Of a stretch of DNA of 64,000 bases, positions 29,637 through 39,907 are shown one piece after another. Within the stretch, counting starts at the first letter, position 1, and every line of letters starts with the position of its first letter. Both the position numbers and the translations under genes were made by a program. Origin of the DNA: Corynebacterium jeikeium (GTDB lineage Bacteria > Actinomycetota > Actinomycetes > Mycobacteriales > Mycobacteriaceae); the NCBI RefSeq assembly GCF_000738175.1, contig NZ_JFCH01000039.1, forward strand, positions 62,001 to 126,000, in the 5' to 3' direction. A model generated the notes under the pieces. That model was not told where the DNA came from. It was given only the letters and a program-made list of their open reading frames with translations, and made no database searches.

Positions 29637-30985
29637 TGGCGCGCCCGAAGGCGCTGACCATTGAAGAACTAGAAAAGATCGATTCCGTGTGGAAGGCCCC
29701 CGGCCTGATCGCCACACTGGTGTCGGTCTTCTGTGCGTTCGGTGGCTGGGCGCTACTCCTGCCGGTCATCCCCCTGGCCGTGATCGATGGGGGCGGAACA
29801 GATAGCGTGGCGGGCCTGTCCACGGGTGTGTTCATGGCCGCCACCGTGCTGACGCAGGCCTTCACCCCGCGCCTGCTGCGCGCCGTGGGCTATGCGCCCG
29901 TGATGCTGGGAGCCGCGCTGCTGCTGGGCTTCCCGGCGCTGGTGTACGTGGCCGACATGTCCGCGGTGACGGTGCTGGCCATCGCCGCCGTGCGTGGCGT
30001 GGGCTTCGGCGCGGTGACGGTGACGGAGGCGGCGCTGATCGCGGAGCTGGTGCCGCCGCGCCTGGTGGGCCGATCCTCCGGCGTGTTCGGCGCGACTGTG
30101 GGCGTGACGCAGCTGATTAGCTTCCCGCTGGGCATGTGGCTCTACGGCAGCTTCGGCCTGGTCGGAGTGTGCTCGGCCGCGGCGTTGTACTCGGCCGTGG
30201 GTGCCCTGGCTGCGCTGCAGTTGCCGAAGGTCGAGCGCGAGAACTCGCCCGGTGTGGCCGCCGATATTCCCGACAATGCAACCTCGCAGACGGACTACAC
30301 GCCGGAGGCTCCGCGCGTAGCCACGTGGAAGCTGGCCACCGTGCCGGGGCTTTCCATCGGCGCGGCCGCCGTGGGCTTCGCCGGGTTCAGCACATTCCTG
30401 GCGCCCGCCGCCGGCGAGATCGACACGGCAGTGGCCGCCACCATCTCCGGCCTGGCGCTGAGCGTAGTGGGCCTGATGCAGATCGGTTCCCGCCTATTCA
30501 GCGGTTGGTACGCCGACCGCGTGGGCGAGCCGGGCCGCCTGAACGCGCTGGGCCTGGTGCTGTGCATGGTGGGCCTGGCCTCCGCGGCCATCATGCTGGC
30601 CGTGCACCCCTCAGGCGGGTTGCTGCTGCTCTGGTCGCTGCTGTCGGCTGCGTTCTTCGGCGCGGGCTTCGGCATCAACCAGACCGAGGCACTGTTGATG
30701 CTCTTCGACCGCCTGCCCAGGGCCGAGTCCGCCAAGGCCTCGGCGCTGTGGAACATGACCTTCGACGGCGGTACCGGTGTGGGCGCGATTCTGCTGGGCT
30801 TTGTGGCCGGTGCGCTGACCTACCAGGGAGCCTTCATCACCGCCGGGGTGGTCGCCGCGTTCGGCTTTGTGGTGGCTGTCCTCGACCGGATTGTGGGGCG
30901 TCACCGCGTCGCCGAGTACGGCAACGTACGCGAAACACTGCGCCGAGTGCGACGGCGTGAACTGCGCCCGGGTAAGTCCGGCTAG
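29636..30985 (+). CDS. MFS permease embedded in the histidine cluster
   Basis: The 449-residue membrane protein has about twelve hydrophobic segments in two halves, separated by a cytoplasmic loop (about residues 200-225). GRSSGVFGATVGVTQL and the basic DRVGEPGRLNALG loop mark it as a major facilitator. Its ATG overlaps the hisB stop, so it is translated with the pathway. The substrate is not known; histidine, an intermediate or a related compound is an inference from position only. A permease at this point of the his cluster also occurs in C. glutamicum. Confidence 0.88.
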   Translation: MARPKALTIEELEKIDSVWKAPGLIATLVSVFCAFGGWALLLPVIPLAVIDGGGTDSVAGLSTGVFMAATVLTQAFTPRLLRAVGYAPVMLGAALLLGFPALVYVADMSAVTVLAIAAVRGVGFGAVTVTEAALIAELVPPRLVGRSSGVFGATVGVTQLISFPLGMWLYGSFGLVGVCSAAALYSAVGALAALQLPKVERENSPGVAADIPDNATSQTDYTPEAPRVATWKLATVPGLSIGAAAVGFAGFSTFLAPAAGEIDTAVAATISGLALSVVGLMQIGSRLFSGWYADRVGEPGRLNALGLVLCMVGLASAAIMLAVHPSGGLLLLWSLLSAAFFGAGFGINQTEALLMLFDRLPRAESAKASALWNMTFDGGTGVGAILLGFVAGALTYQGAFITAGVVAAFGFVVAVLDRIVGRHRVAEYGNVRETLRRVRRRELRPGKSG

Positions 30986-30988
30986 GAT
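30983..30988 (+). promoter_or_regulatory. Leaderless -10 of hisH inside a stop codon
   Basis: TAGGAT starts with the TAG stop codon of the MFS gene and lies 8 nt before the hisH ATG at 30997. hisH has no Shine-Dalgarno, so a secondary start of transcription within the cluster is likely. Confidence 0.45.
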
Positions 30989-30996
30989 AACCAGTT

Positions 30997-31710
30997 ATGA
31001 ATTCTTCTCTTTCTTCTCGACGCCCACATGTCGCCCTCCTGGACTACGGCAGCGGAAACGTACGCTCCGCCCAGCGAGCGGTTGAAAGAGCAGGTGCCGA
31101 GGTTGAGGTGACCCGCGACCCGGAGACGGTACAGCGGGCCGATGGGCTGCTGGTGCCGGGCGTGGGCGCCTACAGCGCGTGTATGCAGCAGCTGCACAGC
31201 GTGTATGGGGACCGTCTGATTGGCCAGCGGCTGGCGGGCGGGCGCCCGGTGCTGGGCATCTGCGTGGGCATGCAGATTCTCTTCGACCGGGGAGTGGAGT
31301 TCGCGGAAGGCACGGAAGAGGGGGCCTTCACGGAGGGCATGGGCGAGTGGCCCGGCACCGTGGAGAAACTGGATGCCGACGTGCTGCCGCACATGGGGTG
31401 GAACACAGTGGAGGTCGGCGATGGCTCCTCTGCCAGTGCTCTGGGTAAGCCCGCTGCCGAGCCGACGAAGATGTTCGCCGGGATCGGGGAGTCCGAGCGC
31501 TTCTACTTCGTCCACTCTTATGGCGTGCAGGAGTGGGAACTGCTGACCGATGGGCGCACCGAGCCGCCGCTGGTGCACTGGGCGAGCCACGGTCGCAGCC
31601 GCTTCGTCGCAGCCGTGGAAAATGGTCCGCTATGGGCTACACAGTTCCACCCAGAGAAGTCCGGCGAGGCAGGGCTTAAGCTGCTGCAGAACTGGGTGGA
31701 GACGCTCTAG
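30997..31710 (+). CDS. hisH: Imidazole glycerol phosphate synthase, glutaminase subunit
   Basis: HisH hydrolyses glutamine and passes ammonia to HisF. The 237-residue class-I amidotransferase has [19 protein letters not shown], the nucleophile cysteine in [13 protein letters not shown], and the His-Glu pair in [16 protein letters not shown]. An insertion around residues 110-160 ([19 protein letters not shown], then [17 protein letters not shown]) is a little longer than average. A leaderless start is likely. hisH and hisF are separated by hisA and impA, the usual actinobacterial order. Confidence 0.96.
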   Translation: MNSSLSSRRPHVALLDYGSGNVRSAQRAVERAGAEVEVTRDPETVQRADGLLVPGVGAYSACMQQLHSVYGDRLIGQRLAGGRPVLGICVGMQILFDRGVEFAEGTEEGAFTEGMGEWPGTVEKLDADVLPHMGWNTVEVGDGSSASALGKPAAEPTKMFAGIGESERFYFVHSYGVQEWELLTDGRTEPPLVHWASHGRSRFVAAVENGPLWATQFHPEKSGEAGLKLLQNWVETL

Positions 31711-31766
31711 CTCTAGAAATAGCACTAGTTTTCTTTGATTTAATCTTCGCCGGCCTCGATACACGT

Positions 31767-31772
31767 TAGGAT
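31767..31772 (+). promoter_or_regulatory. Leaderless -10 of hisA
   Basis: TAGGAT is 7 nt before the hisA ATG at 31780, in a 69-bp AT-richer spacer after hisH. There is no Shine-Dalgarno. hisA and the genes after it could be expressed independently of the upstream his genes. Confidence 0.45.
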
Positions 31773-31779
31773 TCTCCCT

Positions 31780-32556
31780 ATGGCTTCTACTGATAATTCC
31801 CGTGCCCTGACCCTGCTTCCCGCCGTCGACGTAGCCGACGGCCAGGCCGTCCGCCTAGTACAGGGTGCGGCGGGCACGGAAACCAGCTACGGAGCGCCGA
31901 TCGAGGCCGCCCTGGCCTGGCAGAACGCGGGCGCGGAGTGGATCCACCTAGTGGACCTCGACGCTGCCTTCGGCCGGGGCAGCAACTTCGAACTGCTCAA
32001 GGAGGTCACCGGCCAGCTGGACGTGAACGTGGAGCTATCCGGCGGCATCCGCGACGACGAGTCGCTGGAGCGCGCCCTGTCCACCGGCTGCCGCCGCGTG
32101 AACATCGGCACCGCAGCGCTGGAGGACCCGGACTGGTGCGAGTCCGTCATTTCCCGCTATGGCGACAAGGTGGCCATCGGCCTGGATACCCGCGAGATCG
32201 ACGGCGAATGGCGCCTGCGCGGCCGCGGCTGGACGTCTGACGGCGGCGAGCTGTGGGAGGTGCTGGAGCGCCTGGATTCCCAGGGCGTTTCCCGCCTGGT
32301 GGTTACCGACGTCAGCCGTGACGGCATGCTGAACGGCCCGAACATCGACCTGCTGCGTGAGGTGGCGGCTGCCACCGACGCGCCGGTTGTGGCCTCCGGC
32401 GGAATCTCCAGCTTGGACGACATTCGCGCGTTGGCGGCCGTGGTGCACGAGGGTGTGGACTCCGCGATCGTGGGCAAGGCCCTGTACGCGGGCAAGTTCA
32501 CCCTGGAGGAGGCCCTGGAGGCGGCCCAGGAAGTGGCAAGGGGGAGCGACAGCTAA
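31780..32556 (+). CDS. priA: ProFAR isomerase, probably bifunctional HisA/TrpF (PriA)
   Basis: This (beta-alpha)8 enzyme catalyses the Amadori isomerisation of ProFAR in histidine synthesis. The 258-residue protein has the two catalytic aspartates D17 ([10 protein letters not shown]) and D176 (VVTDVSRDG). It also has [12 protein letters not shown] with W150, matching the loop that lets actinobacterial PriA act on phosphoribosyl anthranilate as well. No trpF is present in the window and trpC is not fused to one, so the dual role is a reasonable inference. The stop overlaps the next ATG (TAATG). Confidence 0.9.
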   Translation: MASTDNSRALTLLPAVDVADGQAVRLVQGAAGTETSYGAPIEAALAWQNAGAEWIHLVDLDAAFGRGSNFELLKEVTGQLDVNVELSGGIRDDESLERALSTGCRRVNIGTAALEDPDWCESVISRYGDKVAIGLDTREIDGEWRLRGRGWTSDGGELWEVLERLDSQGVSRLVVTDVSRDGMLNGPNIDLLREVAAATDAPVVASGGISSLDDIRALAAVVHEGVDSAIVGKALYAGKFTLEEALEAAQEVARGSDS

Positions 32557-33533
32557 TGACAGCTTTCCACGGACTGTCCCCGGAGGAACTGGATACCCGC
32601 TCGCTGCTGGCCATCGCCGAGGCGGCGGTGGACGAGGCCGAGACGACATTTACCGCCGCCGTCGGCGCGGAACCGGAGGTCATCAAGTCCCCCGGCGACT
32701 TCGCCACCGAGGCGGACTTAAGCGTCGAGCGCCAGCTGCGCACGCTGCTGACGCAATACACCGGCTTGTCCGTGCACGGCGAGGAGTTCGGCACGGTGCG
32801 CCCCGGCGAGATCCCGGGGGAGAACATCACCGAGCCGAACCCGAACGACGCGATGGCGGACGGGCTGGACGGCCCGCGACGTAAGTCTCTCGAAGCCGGG
32901 GACCAGGAACTGCCGGAAACCTTCTGGGTGGTGGACCCCATCGACGGCACCGCCAACTACGCGGTGGGCAATCCTTTTGCCTGCATCCTGGTTTCCCTGG
33001 TGCACCAGGGGCAGACCATGGTCTCCGTCACCGAGATGCCGCTGCTGGGCAAGCGCATCACCGCCCGTCGTGGCGAGGGGCTGCTGGTGGACGGCCACCC
33101 GGCCCGCGCCATGCCGCCGTCGGATCCGGGAGTGACGCAGATCAGCTTCGGCTCCATCCTGTCGCAGCGCCGCGGTAACCTGCCGATTTCCTACCGCCAG
33201 GACATGCTGAACGAAATCGGCAAGTCCTACCCGCGCATGCGCGTTACTGGCTCGGTGGGCATCGACCTGGCCTTCACCGCCGCCGGCGTGTTCGGCGGCA
33301 CTGTCACCTTCAGCCCCAACCTGTGGGACAACGCAGCGGGCATCCTCGCCGTGGAGGAAAACGGCGGCGTTGCCACCGACTTTGCGGGTAACCCGTGGCG
33401 TCCGGGCGTTTCCGGACTGGTCGCGGGCGAGCCGGAGGTACACGCCACCCTCCTGCAGCACATTCAGGCCGTGCCGATCGGCACCGCCGCCCGCAACGCC
33501 CAGGAGATTCGCGACCGAGGGGGCATCCGATGA
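32556..33533 (+). CDS. impA: Inositol-monophosphatase-family phosphatase, probable histidinol-phosphatase
   Basis: The 325-residue protein belongs to the lithium-sensitive phosphatase superfamily. The metal-binding motif [13 protein letters not shown] is intact, and [15 protein letters not shown] and [16 protein letters not shown] follow. Upstream, VHGEEFG supplies the third ligand. Because HisB here lacks a phosphatase domain and this gene overlaps hisA and hisF, it is a candidate for histidinol-phosphate phosphatase; inositol phosphate is the alternative substrate. A 25-residue insert rich in Asn, Pro and Asp (about residues 90-120) is unusual. Confidence 0.88.
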   Translation: MTAFHGLSPEELDTRSLLAIAEAAVDEAETTFTAAVGAEPEVIKSPGDFATEADLSVERQLRTLLTQYTGLSVHGEEFGTVRPGEIPGENITEPNPNDAMADGLDGPRRKSLEAGDQELPETFWVVDPIDGTANYAVGNPFACILVSLVHQGQTMVSVTEMPLLGKRITARRGEGLLVDGHPARAMPPSDPGVTQISFGSILSQRRGNLPISYRQDMLNEIGKSYPRMRVTGSVGIDLAFTAAGVFGGTVTFSPNLWDNAAGILAVEENGGVATDFAGNPWRPGVSGLVAGEPEVHATLLQHIQAVPIGTAARNAQEIRDRGGIR

Positions 33534-34312
33534 GCGTTACCGTGCGCGTTATCCCGTGCCTGGACGTGGACAACGGCCGCGTCGTCAAGGGCGTGAACTT
33601 CGAGGGCCTGCGCGATGCTGGCGACCCCGTGGAGCTGGCCAAGCGCTACGACGCACTGGGCGCCGACGAGCTGACCTTCCTGGACGTATCCGCCTCCAAG
33701 GACGGGCGCGGCACCATGCTGGACGTAGTACGCCACACCGCCGACCAGGTGTTCATCCCGCTGACCGTCGGCGGGGGAGTGCGCAGCGAGGAGGACGTGG
33801 ACGCCCTGCTGCGCGCCGGTGCGGACAAGGTCAGCGTCAATTCCTCGGCAGTCGCCCGCCCCGAGCTGCTGCGCGAACTTTCCCAGCGCTTCGGTGCGCA
33901 ATGCATCGTCCTGTCCGTGGACGCGCGCCGCGTAAAGGATCCCGCGGAGGCGGACAAGTACCCCTCCGGCTTTGAGGTCACCACCCACGGCGGCACCAAG
34001 TCCGCCGGGCTGGATGCCACCGAGTGGGCCCGCAAGGGCGAGGAGCTGGGCGTAGGGGAGATCCTGCTGAACTCCATGGACGGCGACGGCACCAAGGCCG
34101 GCTTCGACATCGAGATGCTGCAGGCCGTGCGCAAGGCCGTCTCCATTCCCGTCATCGCCTCCGGCGGCGCGGGCGCCCCGGAACACTTCCCGCCCGCCGT
34201 GGAGGCCGGCGCGGATGCCGTGCTGGCGGCCTCCATCTTCCACTTCGGCGAGGTCGAGATCCGCGAGGTCAAGCAGGCCCTGGCCGATGCGGGTTACGAG
34301 GTGCGGCTGTGA
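33530..34312 (+). CDS. hisF: Imidazole glycerol phosphate synthase, cyclase subunit
   Basis: HisF closes the imidazole ring with ammonia from HisH and releases AICAR. The 260-residue barrel has catalytic aspartates in [16 protein letters not shown] and [31 protein letters not shown] and [11 protein letters not shown] are typical phosphate-binding segments. The ATG at 33530 overlaps the impA stop as ATGA; longer in-frame starts would run into impA. Its own stop overlaps the hisI GTG. Confidence 0.97.
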   Translation: MSVTVRVIPCLDVDNGRVVKGVNFEGLRDAGDPVELAKRYDALGADELTFLDVSASKDGRGTMLDVVRHTADQVFIPLTVGGGVRSEEDVDALLRAGADKVSVNSSAVARPELLRELSQRFGAQCIVLSVDARRVKDPAEADKYPSGFEVTTHGGTKSAGLDATEWARKGEELGVGEILLNSMDGDGTKAGFDIEMLQAVRKAVSIPVIASGGAGAPEHFPPAVEAGADAVLAASIFHFGEVEIREVKQALADAGYEVRL

Positions 34313-34692
34313 GCGGCACAAACTCCAAGACAGGCTCCAACACAGACCCGGCAACCTACGAGCTAGACCCCGCCATCGCCGAGCGCGTCCGCTTTAACGC
34401 TGACGGCTTAGTCCCCGCCATCGTGCAGGACATCACCAACGGCGACGTGCTGATGATGGCGTGGATGAACGACCACGCCCTGGCCCACACCCTGGCCACC
34501 AAGAAGGGCACCTACTGGTCCCGGTCGCGCCAGTCCTACTGGATCAAGGGCGAGACCAGTGGCCACACTCAGCGCGTCGAAGAGGTGCGTCTGGACTGCG
34601 ACGGCGATACGGTGCTGCTGAAGATTGAGCAGACCGGCGCGGCCTGCCACACCGGCGACCGCACTTGTTTTGACGCCGACCGCTTGGCCTAA
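34309..34692 (+). CDS. hisI: Phosphoribosyl-AMP cyclohydrolase
   Basis: HisI opens the adenine ring of phosphoribosyl-AMP. The 127-residue monofunctional protein has [35 protein letters not shown], the metal ligands in [12 protein letters not shown] and [14 protein letters not shown]. The GTG start overlaps the hisF stop as GTGA. hisE and hisG are not in the window. The gene ends 10 bp before trpE, so the his and trp regions adjoin. Confidence 0.95.
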   Translation: MSGTNSKTGSNTDPATYELDPAIAERVRFNADGLVPAIVQDITNGDVLMMAWMNDHALAHTLATKKGTYWSRSRQSYWIKGETSGHTQRVEEVRLDCDGDTVLLKIEQTGAACHTGDRTCFDADRLA

Positions 34693-34695
34693 CAT
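34690..34695 (+). promoter_or_regulatory. Leaderless -10 of trpE
   Basis: TAACAT begins with the hisI stop codon and is 7 nt before the ATG at 34703. The earlier ATG at 34694 falls inside the hexamer. I saw no trp leader peptide or attenuator between hisI and trpE. Confidence 0.45.
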
Positions 34696-34702
34696 GTCAG
34701 AC

Positions 34703-36265
34703 ATGGGTGACAACACTTCCAGTAAGGCCATCGGCGACCTGACAAGCCTTGAGACTTTCCGCGAACTCGCGGCAAAGCACCGCGTGGTGCCCGTAGTTCG
34801 CAAGGTGCTCGCCGACGGAGAGACCGCCCTGTCCGCCTACCGGAAACTCGCCGACGGCCGCCCCGGCACGTTCCTGCTGGAATCGGCGGCGCACGGCCAG
34901 TCGTGGGATCGCTACTCCTTCATCGGCACCGGAGCCCGCTGCGCCCTGACGGCCAAGGACAGCGTGGACGGCGGCGCGGCGCGTTGGATCGGCCAGCCTC
35001 CGGTGGACATCCCGGCAGGCACCGACCCGCTGGATGCGATCCGCAACACGCTGGAACACCTGCAGACCGCGCCGATGCCAGGGCTGCCGCCGCTGACCAG
35101 CGGCCTGGTTGGCTACATGGGCTACGACATGATCCGCTACATCGAATCCGTGCCGGATACCTGCACCGACGACCTGAACATTCCCGACATGGTGCAGCTG
35201 TTGGTGGAAGACATGGCCGTCGTCGACCACTACGAGGGCACCATCTGGCTGATCGCCAGCGTGATCAACTGGGATAACTCCGACGAGCGCGTGGACGAGG
35301 CATACGCCGAGGCCGTGGAACGGCTAGACACCATGGTGGAACGGCTGGCCACGGGCGCGGCAGGGGGCGTCACTACCTTCGAAACCCCCACGCCTAAGTA
35401 CCGCAGGCAGCGCACCTACGACGACCACCGCGAGCGCATCGGCAAGGTCAAGGAGCACATCAAGGCCGGCGATGCGTTCCAGGTGGTGCTCTCGCAGCGC
35501 TTCGAAATGGAGACCGACGTCGACCCCCTCGACATCTATCGCATGCTGCGAGTATCGAACCCTTCGCCCTACATGTTCCTGGTTAACGTGCCTACGGAGG
35601 GTTTTGACGCCACCGCGTTCCACATCATTGGCTCCTCCCCGGAATCACTGGTGCAGGTCCGTGACGGCAATGTCACGACGTTCCCCATCGCGGGATCCAG
35701 GCCGCGCGGCGAGACGGTGGAGCAGGACTTCGCCTTCGAACGCGAGCTGGTCAACGACGAGAAGGAAAACTCCGAACACCTGATGCTGGTGGACCTGGGT
35801 CGCAACGACCTAGGACGGGTCAGCGAGCCGGGCACGGTGGAGGTGCACGACTTCCGCCACGTGGAGCGCTACTCGGCGGTGATGCACTTGGTCTCTGGGG
35901 TTAGCGGAAAGCTGGCCGCGGGGAAGACGGCGGTGGATGCGTTCAATGCGACGTTCCCGGCCGGAACCCTGTCGGGCGCGCCGAAGCCCTCGGCACTGAA
36001 GATCATTGACACGCTGGAGGACACACGCCGCGGAGTCTACGGCGGCACGGTCGGCTACTTTGACTTTTCCGGCAACACCGACCAGTCCATTGCCATCCGC
36101 ACCGGGCTGTACAAGGACGGCACCGTGTACGTCCAGGCCGGTGGCGGAATCGTCGCGGACTCCGACCCGGAGGCTGAAGACCTGGAGACCCGCAACAAGG
36201 CTGCGGCAGTGCTGCGGGCAGTAGCTGCGGCGGAAACCATGAAGAACGCAGGGGAGAAGCAGTGA
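34703..36265 (+). CDS. trpE: Anthranilate synthase component I
   Basis: TrpE makes anthranilate from chorismate with ammonia from a glutaminase partner. The 520-residue protein has the N-terminal feedback-binding region ([16 protein letters not shown], with the LLES motif). The chorismate-binding domain shows [48 protein letters not shown] and the C-terminal [14 protein letters not shown]. Its glutaminase trpG and trpD are not in the window. I chose the ATG at 34703 by its -10; the one at 34694 adds three residues. Confidence 0.95.
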   Translation: MGDNTSSKAIGDLTSLETFRELAAKHRVVPVVRKVLADGETALSAYRKLADGRPGTFLLESAAHGQSWDRYSFIGTGARCALTAKDSVDGGAARWIGQPPVDIPAGTDPLDAIRNTLEHLQTAPMPGLPPLTSGLVGYMGYDMIRYIESVPDTCTDDLNIPDMVQLLVEDMAVVDHYEGTIWLIASVINWDNSDERVDEAYAEAVERLDTMVERLATGAAGGVTTFETPTPKYRRQRTYDDHRERIGKVKEHIKAGDAFQVVLSQRFEMETDVDPLDIYRMLRVSNPSPYMFLVNVPTEGFDATAFHIIGSSPESLVQVRDGNVTTFPIAGSRPRGETVEQDFAFERELVNDEKENSEHLMLVDLGRNDLGRVSEPGTVEVHDFRHVERYSAVMHLVSGVSGKLAAGKTAVDAFNATFPAGTLSGAPKPSALKIIDTLEDTRRGVYGGTVGYFDFSGNTDQSIAIRTGLYKDGTVYVQAGGGIVADSDPEAEDLETRNKAAAVLRAVAAAETMKNAGEKQ

Positions 36266-36996
36266 GCAAGAGCACGGCGAGCGCAGCGAACGCAGTGAGC
36301 GCGGAAGAGGACGTAACAGCGGACGCAACCCAAAAGGCCAAGCGCATCCGACAGATCGCGCTGCTGTGCGTGGTGCTGAGCGCGGTGGGCCTGTGGGGCG
36401 CGAGCCGCCTGAAGTTCGTGACCGTGGCCGTTGACGACGACAAGGCCGGGGCCTCCACCAAGGAGCTCGTGGGGTCCGTGTGGGATCCCGCGCTGGTGCC
36501 GCTGGCGTTGGCGATGGTGGCCGCGCTGATCCTCTCGATGGCCGTGCAGCCCATGATCCGGCGGGTGCTGGGCGTGGTGATTGTCGCCCTGGCGGCCACA
36601 GCCAGCTTCCGCGCCGTGCAGCTGCTGAGCAACGACGTGGACCTGGCCCGCGCACAGAACCTGCTGCGAAGTGGCGCGGCCACGCAGAAGGAATCCGACC
36701 CGGTGCAGATCTCCGAGTGGGCGCGAGTGATCAGCGGAGATGTCCACTCGCTGGGCATCGTGCTGGTGCTGTTAGCAGCGGCGATCGGCGTGGTCGGCGG
36801 CGCGATCCTGATTCTGCGGCCCGGCCAGGAATCCAAGGGACATAGCCGCTACGAGACCCCGGAGGTGCGCCGCGCGGACGCGGAAGAGGACCTCGCGGAG
36901 AATCCAGATTCAACCCGCGTGCTGTGGGATGCCCTGGATGCGGGGGTGGATCCGACCGAAGAATCCGATTTCTCCCGCACCAAGCAGGGGCGATAA
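36262..36996 (+). CDS. Trp-operon-associated membrane protein (TIGR02234-like)
   Basis: The 244-residue protein lies between trpE and trpC, the place where actinobacteria carry a conserved membrane protein of unknown function. It has four hydrophobic segments (about residues 31-48, 73-92, 98-115 and 160-180). [10 protein letters not shown] after helix 1 and [11 protein letters not shown] in helix 4 fit the family. The first 24 residues are encoded by three near-identical 9-bp units (36284-36310). The GTG start overlaps the trpE stop. A role in tryptophan or quinone metabolism is unproven. Confidence 0.82.
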   Translation: MSKSTASAANAVSAEEDVTADATQKAKRIRQIALLCVVLSAVGLWGASRLKFVTVAVDDDKAGASTKELVGSVWDPALVPLALAMVAALILSMAVQPMIRRVLGVVIVALAATASFRAVQLLSNDVDLARAQNLLRSGAATQKESDPVQISEWARVISGDVHSLGIVLVLLAAAIGVVGGAILILRPGQESKGHSRYETPEVRRADAEEDLAENPDSTRVLWDALDAGVDPTEESDFSRTKQGR

Positions 36997-37015
36997 GCTC
37001 AGGAGTGTGACACAC

Positions 37016-37825
37016 ATGACTGTTCTCGACCAGATCATCGCCGGGGTGCTAGAAGACCAGGCCGAGCGGGAAGCCAAGATCCCATACAAGGAGATCAAGG
37101 CCATGTCTCTGGACGCACCACCGGCTCTCGACGCCCACGCCGCGCTGGCCGCCCCCGGGGTCAGCCTCATTGCCGAGGTGAAGCGCGCCAGCCCCTCCAA
37201 GGGGGACCTCGCCGAGATCGCCGAGCCAGAAGTGCTGGCGAAGGCCTACGAGGACAACGGGGCCACCGCCATCAGCTGCCTCACCGAACAGCGCCGCTTC
37301 AAAGGCTCCCTCGAGGACTTCGACGCGGTGCGCCGCGCGGTGAACATTCCGCTGCTGCGCAAGGACTTCACGGTGAACCCGTACCAGATCCACGAGGCCC
37401 GGGCGCACGGCGCGGACATTGTGCTGCTCATCGTCGCTGCACTCGAACAGCAGCGCCTGGAATCCCTGCTGGATCGAACCGAGTCCCTGGGTATGACCGC
37501 CCTGGTGGAAGTGCACACCGCCGAAGAAGCCGAGCGCGCTGTTGCCGCCGGTGCCAAGGTCATTGGGGTCAATGCCCGAAACCTCAAGACGCTGGACGTC
37601 GACCCGCAGGTGTTCGGCAAAATCGCCCCGCTGCTTCCGGACGACGTGGTGAAGATCGCAGAGTCGGGCGTCAAGAATAAAAACGACCTCAACGCCTATG
37701 CCGCAGCGGGCGCGGACGCAGTGCTCGTCGGCGAAGGCCTGGTCACCGCAGGTAACCCCGCCCAGGCGTGCCGGGACCTCGCCGCAGCGGGAAAACACCC
37801 AGCCTGCCCCCAAAAGAATTCTTAA
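37016..37825 (+). CDS. trpC: Indole-3-glycerol-phosphate synthase
   Basis: TrpC closes the indole ring. The 269-residue monofunctional barrel has [19 protein letters not shown], the lysine in [49 protein letters not shown] and [12 protein letters not shown]. It is not fused to trpF, unlike the C. glutamicum trpCF protein. The ATG at 37016 has AGGAG 10 nt upstream; the GTG at 37007 is too close to it. Confidence 0.96.
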   Translation: MTVLDQIIAGVLEDQAEREAKIPYKEIKAMSLDAPPALDAHAALAAPGVSLIAEVKRASPSKGDLAEIAEPEVLAKAYEDNGATAISCLTEQRRFKGSLEDFDAVRRAVNIPLLRKDFTVNPYQIHEARAHGADIVLLIVAALEQQRLESLLDRTESLGMTALVEVHTAEEAERAVAAGAKVIGVNARNLKTLDVDPQVFGKIAPLLPDDVVKIAESGVKNKNDLNAYAAAGADAVLVGEGLVTAGNPAQACRDLAAAGKHPACPQKNS

Positions 37826-37829
37826 GCGA

Positions 37830-37835
37830 TAGCAT
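37830..37835 (+). promoter_or_regulatory. Leaderless -10 of trpB
   Basis: TAGCAT is 8 nt before the trpB GTG at 37844, in a spacer of only 18 bp after trpC. trpBA may therefore be transcribed separately from trpEC as well as by read-through. Confidence 0.4.
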
Positions 37836-37843
37836 TTAAAACT

Positions 37844-39133
37844 GTGACTACCGAGAAGACCTTCAAGAACGCCGACGCGCAAGGCAAGACCCTGCCGACG
37901 GTAGGCGAGATCCTGGCGACCGCCACCCACCACGAGCCCGACGAGCGCGGACACTGGGGTGATTTCGGCGGCCGCTACGTCCCCGAGGCCCTCATGGCCG
38001 TGATCGAGGAGATCACCGACGCCTGGGCGAAGGCCCGCTCGGACCAGGGGTACCTGGACCAGCTCGACGAGCTGCACCGCACCTACACCGGCCGCCCGTC
38101 GCCGCTGTACTACGCGGCCCGCTTCTCCGAGGCCGTGGGCGCAGAAGTGTGGCTGAAGCGCGAGGACCTGAACCACACCGGCTCCCACAAGATCAACAAC
38201 GTGCTGGGGCAGGTGCTGCTGGCCAAGCGCATGGGCAAGACTCGTGTGATCGCGGAGACCGGCGCCGGCCAGCACGGTGTGGCCACGGCGACGGCCTGTG
38301 CGCTGCTCGGCATTGAATGCCGGATCTACATGGGGGCTGTGGACGCCGAACGGCAGGCCCTCAACATCGCTCGCATGCGCCTGCTCGGTGCCCACGTGGA
38401 GGTAGTGGAGATCGGCTCCCGCACCCTGAAGGACGCCATCAACGAGGCCATGCGCTTCTGGGTTTCCAACGCCGACGACACCTACTACTGCTTCGGCACC
38501 GCCGCCGGCCCGCACCCATTCCCGCAGATGGTGCGCGACCTGCAGCGCGTGATCGGCGTGGAGGCGCGCCAGCAGCTGCTGGCCGAAACCGGCAAGCTGC
38601 CCGACGCCGTAGTGGCCTGCGTGGGCGGCGGTTCCAACGCGATCGGACTGTTCCACCCGTTCATCGAGGACGAAGGCGTGGACATCGTCGGCGCTGAGGC
38701 CGCGGGCGACGGTGTAGAGACCGGTCGCCACGCCGCGCCGATCAACCTGGGGCTGCAGGGCGTGTTCCAGGGGGCCTTCGCCGACCTCATGCAGGACGAG
38801 GACGGGCAGATTATCGAATCGCACTCCATCTCCGCCGGGTTGGATTACCCGGGCGTGGGGCCGGAGCACTCTAAGCTGCACGCTGAAGGGCGCGCCCGCT
38901 ACCTGCCGATCACCGACTCCGAAGCCATGGATGGCTTCAAGCAGCTGACCCGCCTGGAGGGCATCATCCCCGCCATTGAGTCCTCCCACGCGGTCGCCGC
39001 CGCCATTAAGGTGGCCGCGGAGAAGCCGGGATCCACGCTGATTGTGAACATTTCCGGCCGCGGCGACAAGGACGTCAACACGGCTGCGAAGTGGTTCGAC
39101 ATGCTGGATCAGAAGAGCGAGAAGGACGGCTAA
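37844..39133 (+). CDS. trpB: Tryptophan synthase beta subunit
   Basis: TrpB condenses indole with serine using PLP. The 429-residue protein has [16 protein letters not shown], the PLP lysine K116 in [25 protein letters not shown], the phosphate loop [15 protein letters not shown] and [14 protein letters not shown]. The N-terminal extension of about 35 residues before GHWGDFGG is common in actinobacteria. The start is a GTG. It ends 3 bp before trpA, its partner subunit. Confidence 0.97.
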   Translation: MTTEKTFKNADAQGKTLPTVGEILATATHHEPDERGHWGDFGGRYVPEALMAVIEEITDAWAKARSDQGYLDQLDELHRTYTGRPSPLYYAARFSEAVGAEVWLKREDLNHTGSHKINNVLGQVLLAKRMGKTRVIAETGAGQHGVATATACALLGIECRIYMGAVDAERQALNIARMRLLGAHVEVVEIGSRTLKDAINEAMRFWVSNADDTYYCFGTAAGPHPFPQMVRDLQRVIGVEARQQLLAETGKLPDAVVACVGGGSNAIGLFHPFIEDEGVDIVGAEAAGDGVETGRHAAPINLGLQGVFQGAFADLMQDEDGQIIESHSISAGLDYPGVGPEHSKLHAEGRARYLPITDSEAMDGFKQLTRLEGIIPAIESSHAVAAAIKVAAEKPGSTLIVNISGRGDKDVNTAAKWFDMLDQKSEKDG

Positions 39134-39136
39134 CCC

Positions 39137-39907
39137 ATGACCTCCCGACTTTCTAAGGTTTTCACCGACGCGCGCGCCGAGGGGCGAGCCGCACTCGTGG
39201 CCTACTTCCCGGCCGGGTATCCGACGGTGGCTAAGTCCAAGGAGCTCGTCGCCGAGCTAGCCCAGCACGCCGACCTGATCGAGGTGGGTATTCCGTTTAC
39301 CGACCCGATGATGGACGGCCCGACCATCCAGGCCGCCGCCAACGAAGCGCTGGCCAACGGCTTCCGGGTGAAGGACACGCTCGACGTCGTCCGCGCCGTC
39401 ACCGAGGCAGGCGGCCAGGCCGTCATCATGTCCTATTGGAACCCCGTGCTGCAGTACGGCCCGGAAAAGTTCGCCGCCGACCTGGCAGCCGCCGGGGGAC
39501 TGGGGTCCATCATCCCGGACCTGCTGCCGGAGGAAGCCGGTCGTTGGGCGGAGGTCTGCAAGGCCAATGACCTATCGCCGGTCTATCTCGTCGCGCCCTC
39601 CACCACGCCCGAGCGCATGGCCCTTACTGTTGACGCCGGCGACGGCTTCATCTACGCCGCATCCCACATGGGTGTGACGGGCGCGCAGGACGAGGTCTCC
39701 AGTTCCGCCGAGGAGCTGGTCGCCCGCGTTCGCGAGGCCACGGACCTGCCGGTGGCAGTGGGGCTGGGCGTGAAGACCGGTAAGCACGCGGCGAACATCG
39801 CCTCCTACGCAGACGGCGTGATCGTCGGCTCCGCGCTGATCCAGGCCGCAGCCGACGGCAACCTGGGCGAGCTGGCCGCAGAGCTGGCGCGAGGCGTTCG
39901 CGCATGA
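39137..39907 (+). CDS. trpA: Tryptophan synthase alpha subunit
   Basis: TrpA cleaves indole-3-glycerol phosphate and channels indole to TrpB. The 256-residue barrel has [11 protein letters not shown], catalytic E in [17 protein letters not shown], catalytic D in [25 protein letters not shown] and [20 protein letters not shown] split around residue 210. MGVTGAQ replaces the usual GVTG. It overlaps lgt by ATGA. Confidence 0.96.
   Translation: MTSRLSKVFTDARAEGRAALVAYFPAGYPTVAKSKELVAELAQHADLIEVGIPFTDPMMDGPTIQAAANEALANGFRVKDTLDVVRAVTEAGGQAVIMSYWNPVLQYGPEKFAADLAAAGGLGSIIPDLLPEEAGRWAEVCKANDLSPVYLVAPSTTPERMALTVDAGDGFIYAASHMGVTGAQDEVSSSAEELVARVREATDLPVAVGLGVKTGKHAANIASYADGVIVGSALIQAAADGNLGELAAELARGVRA

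Noticed and set aside
34620..34703. Tryptophan leader peptide or attenuator before trpE
   Set aside because: Only 10 bp separate hisI and trpE and the region upstream is coding; no Trp-rich small frame or alternative hairpins were seen.
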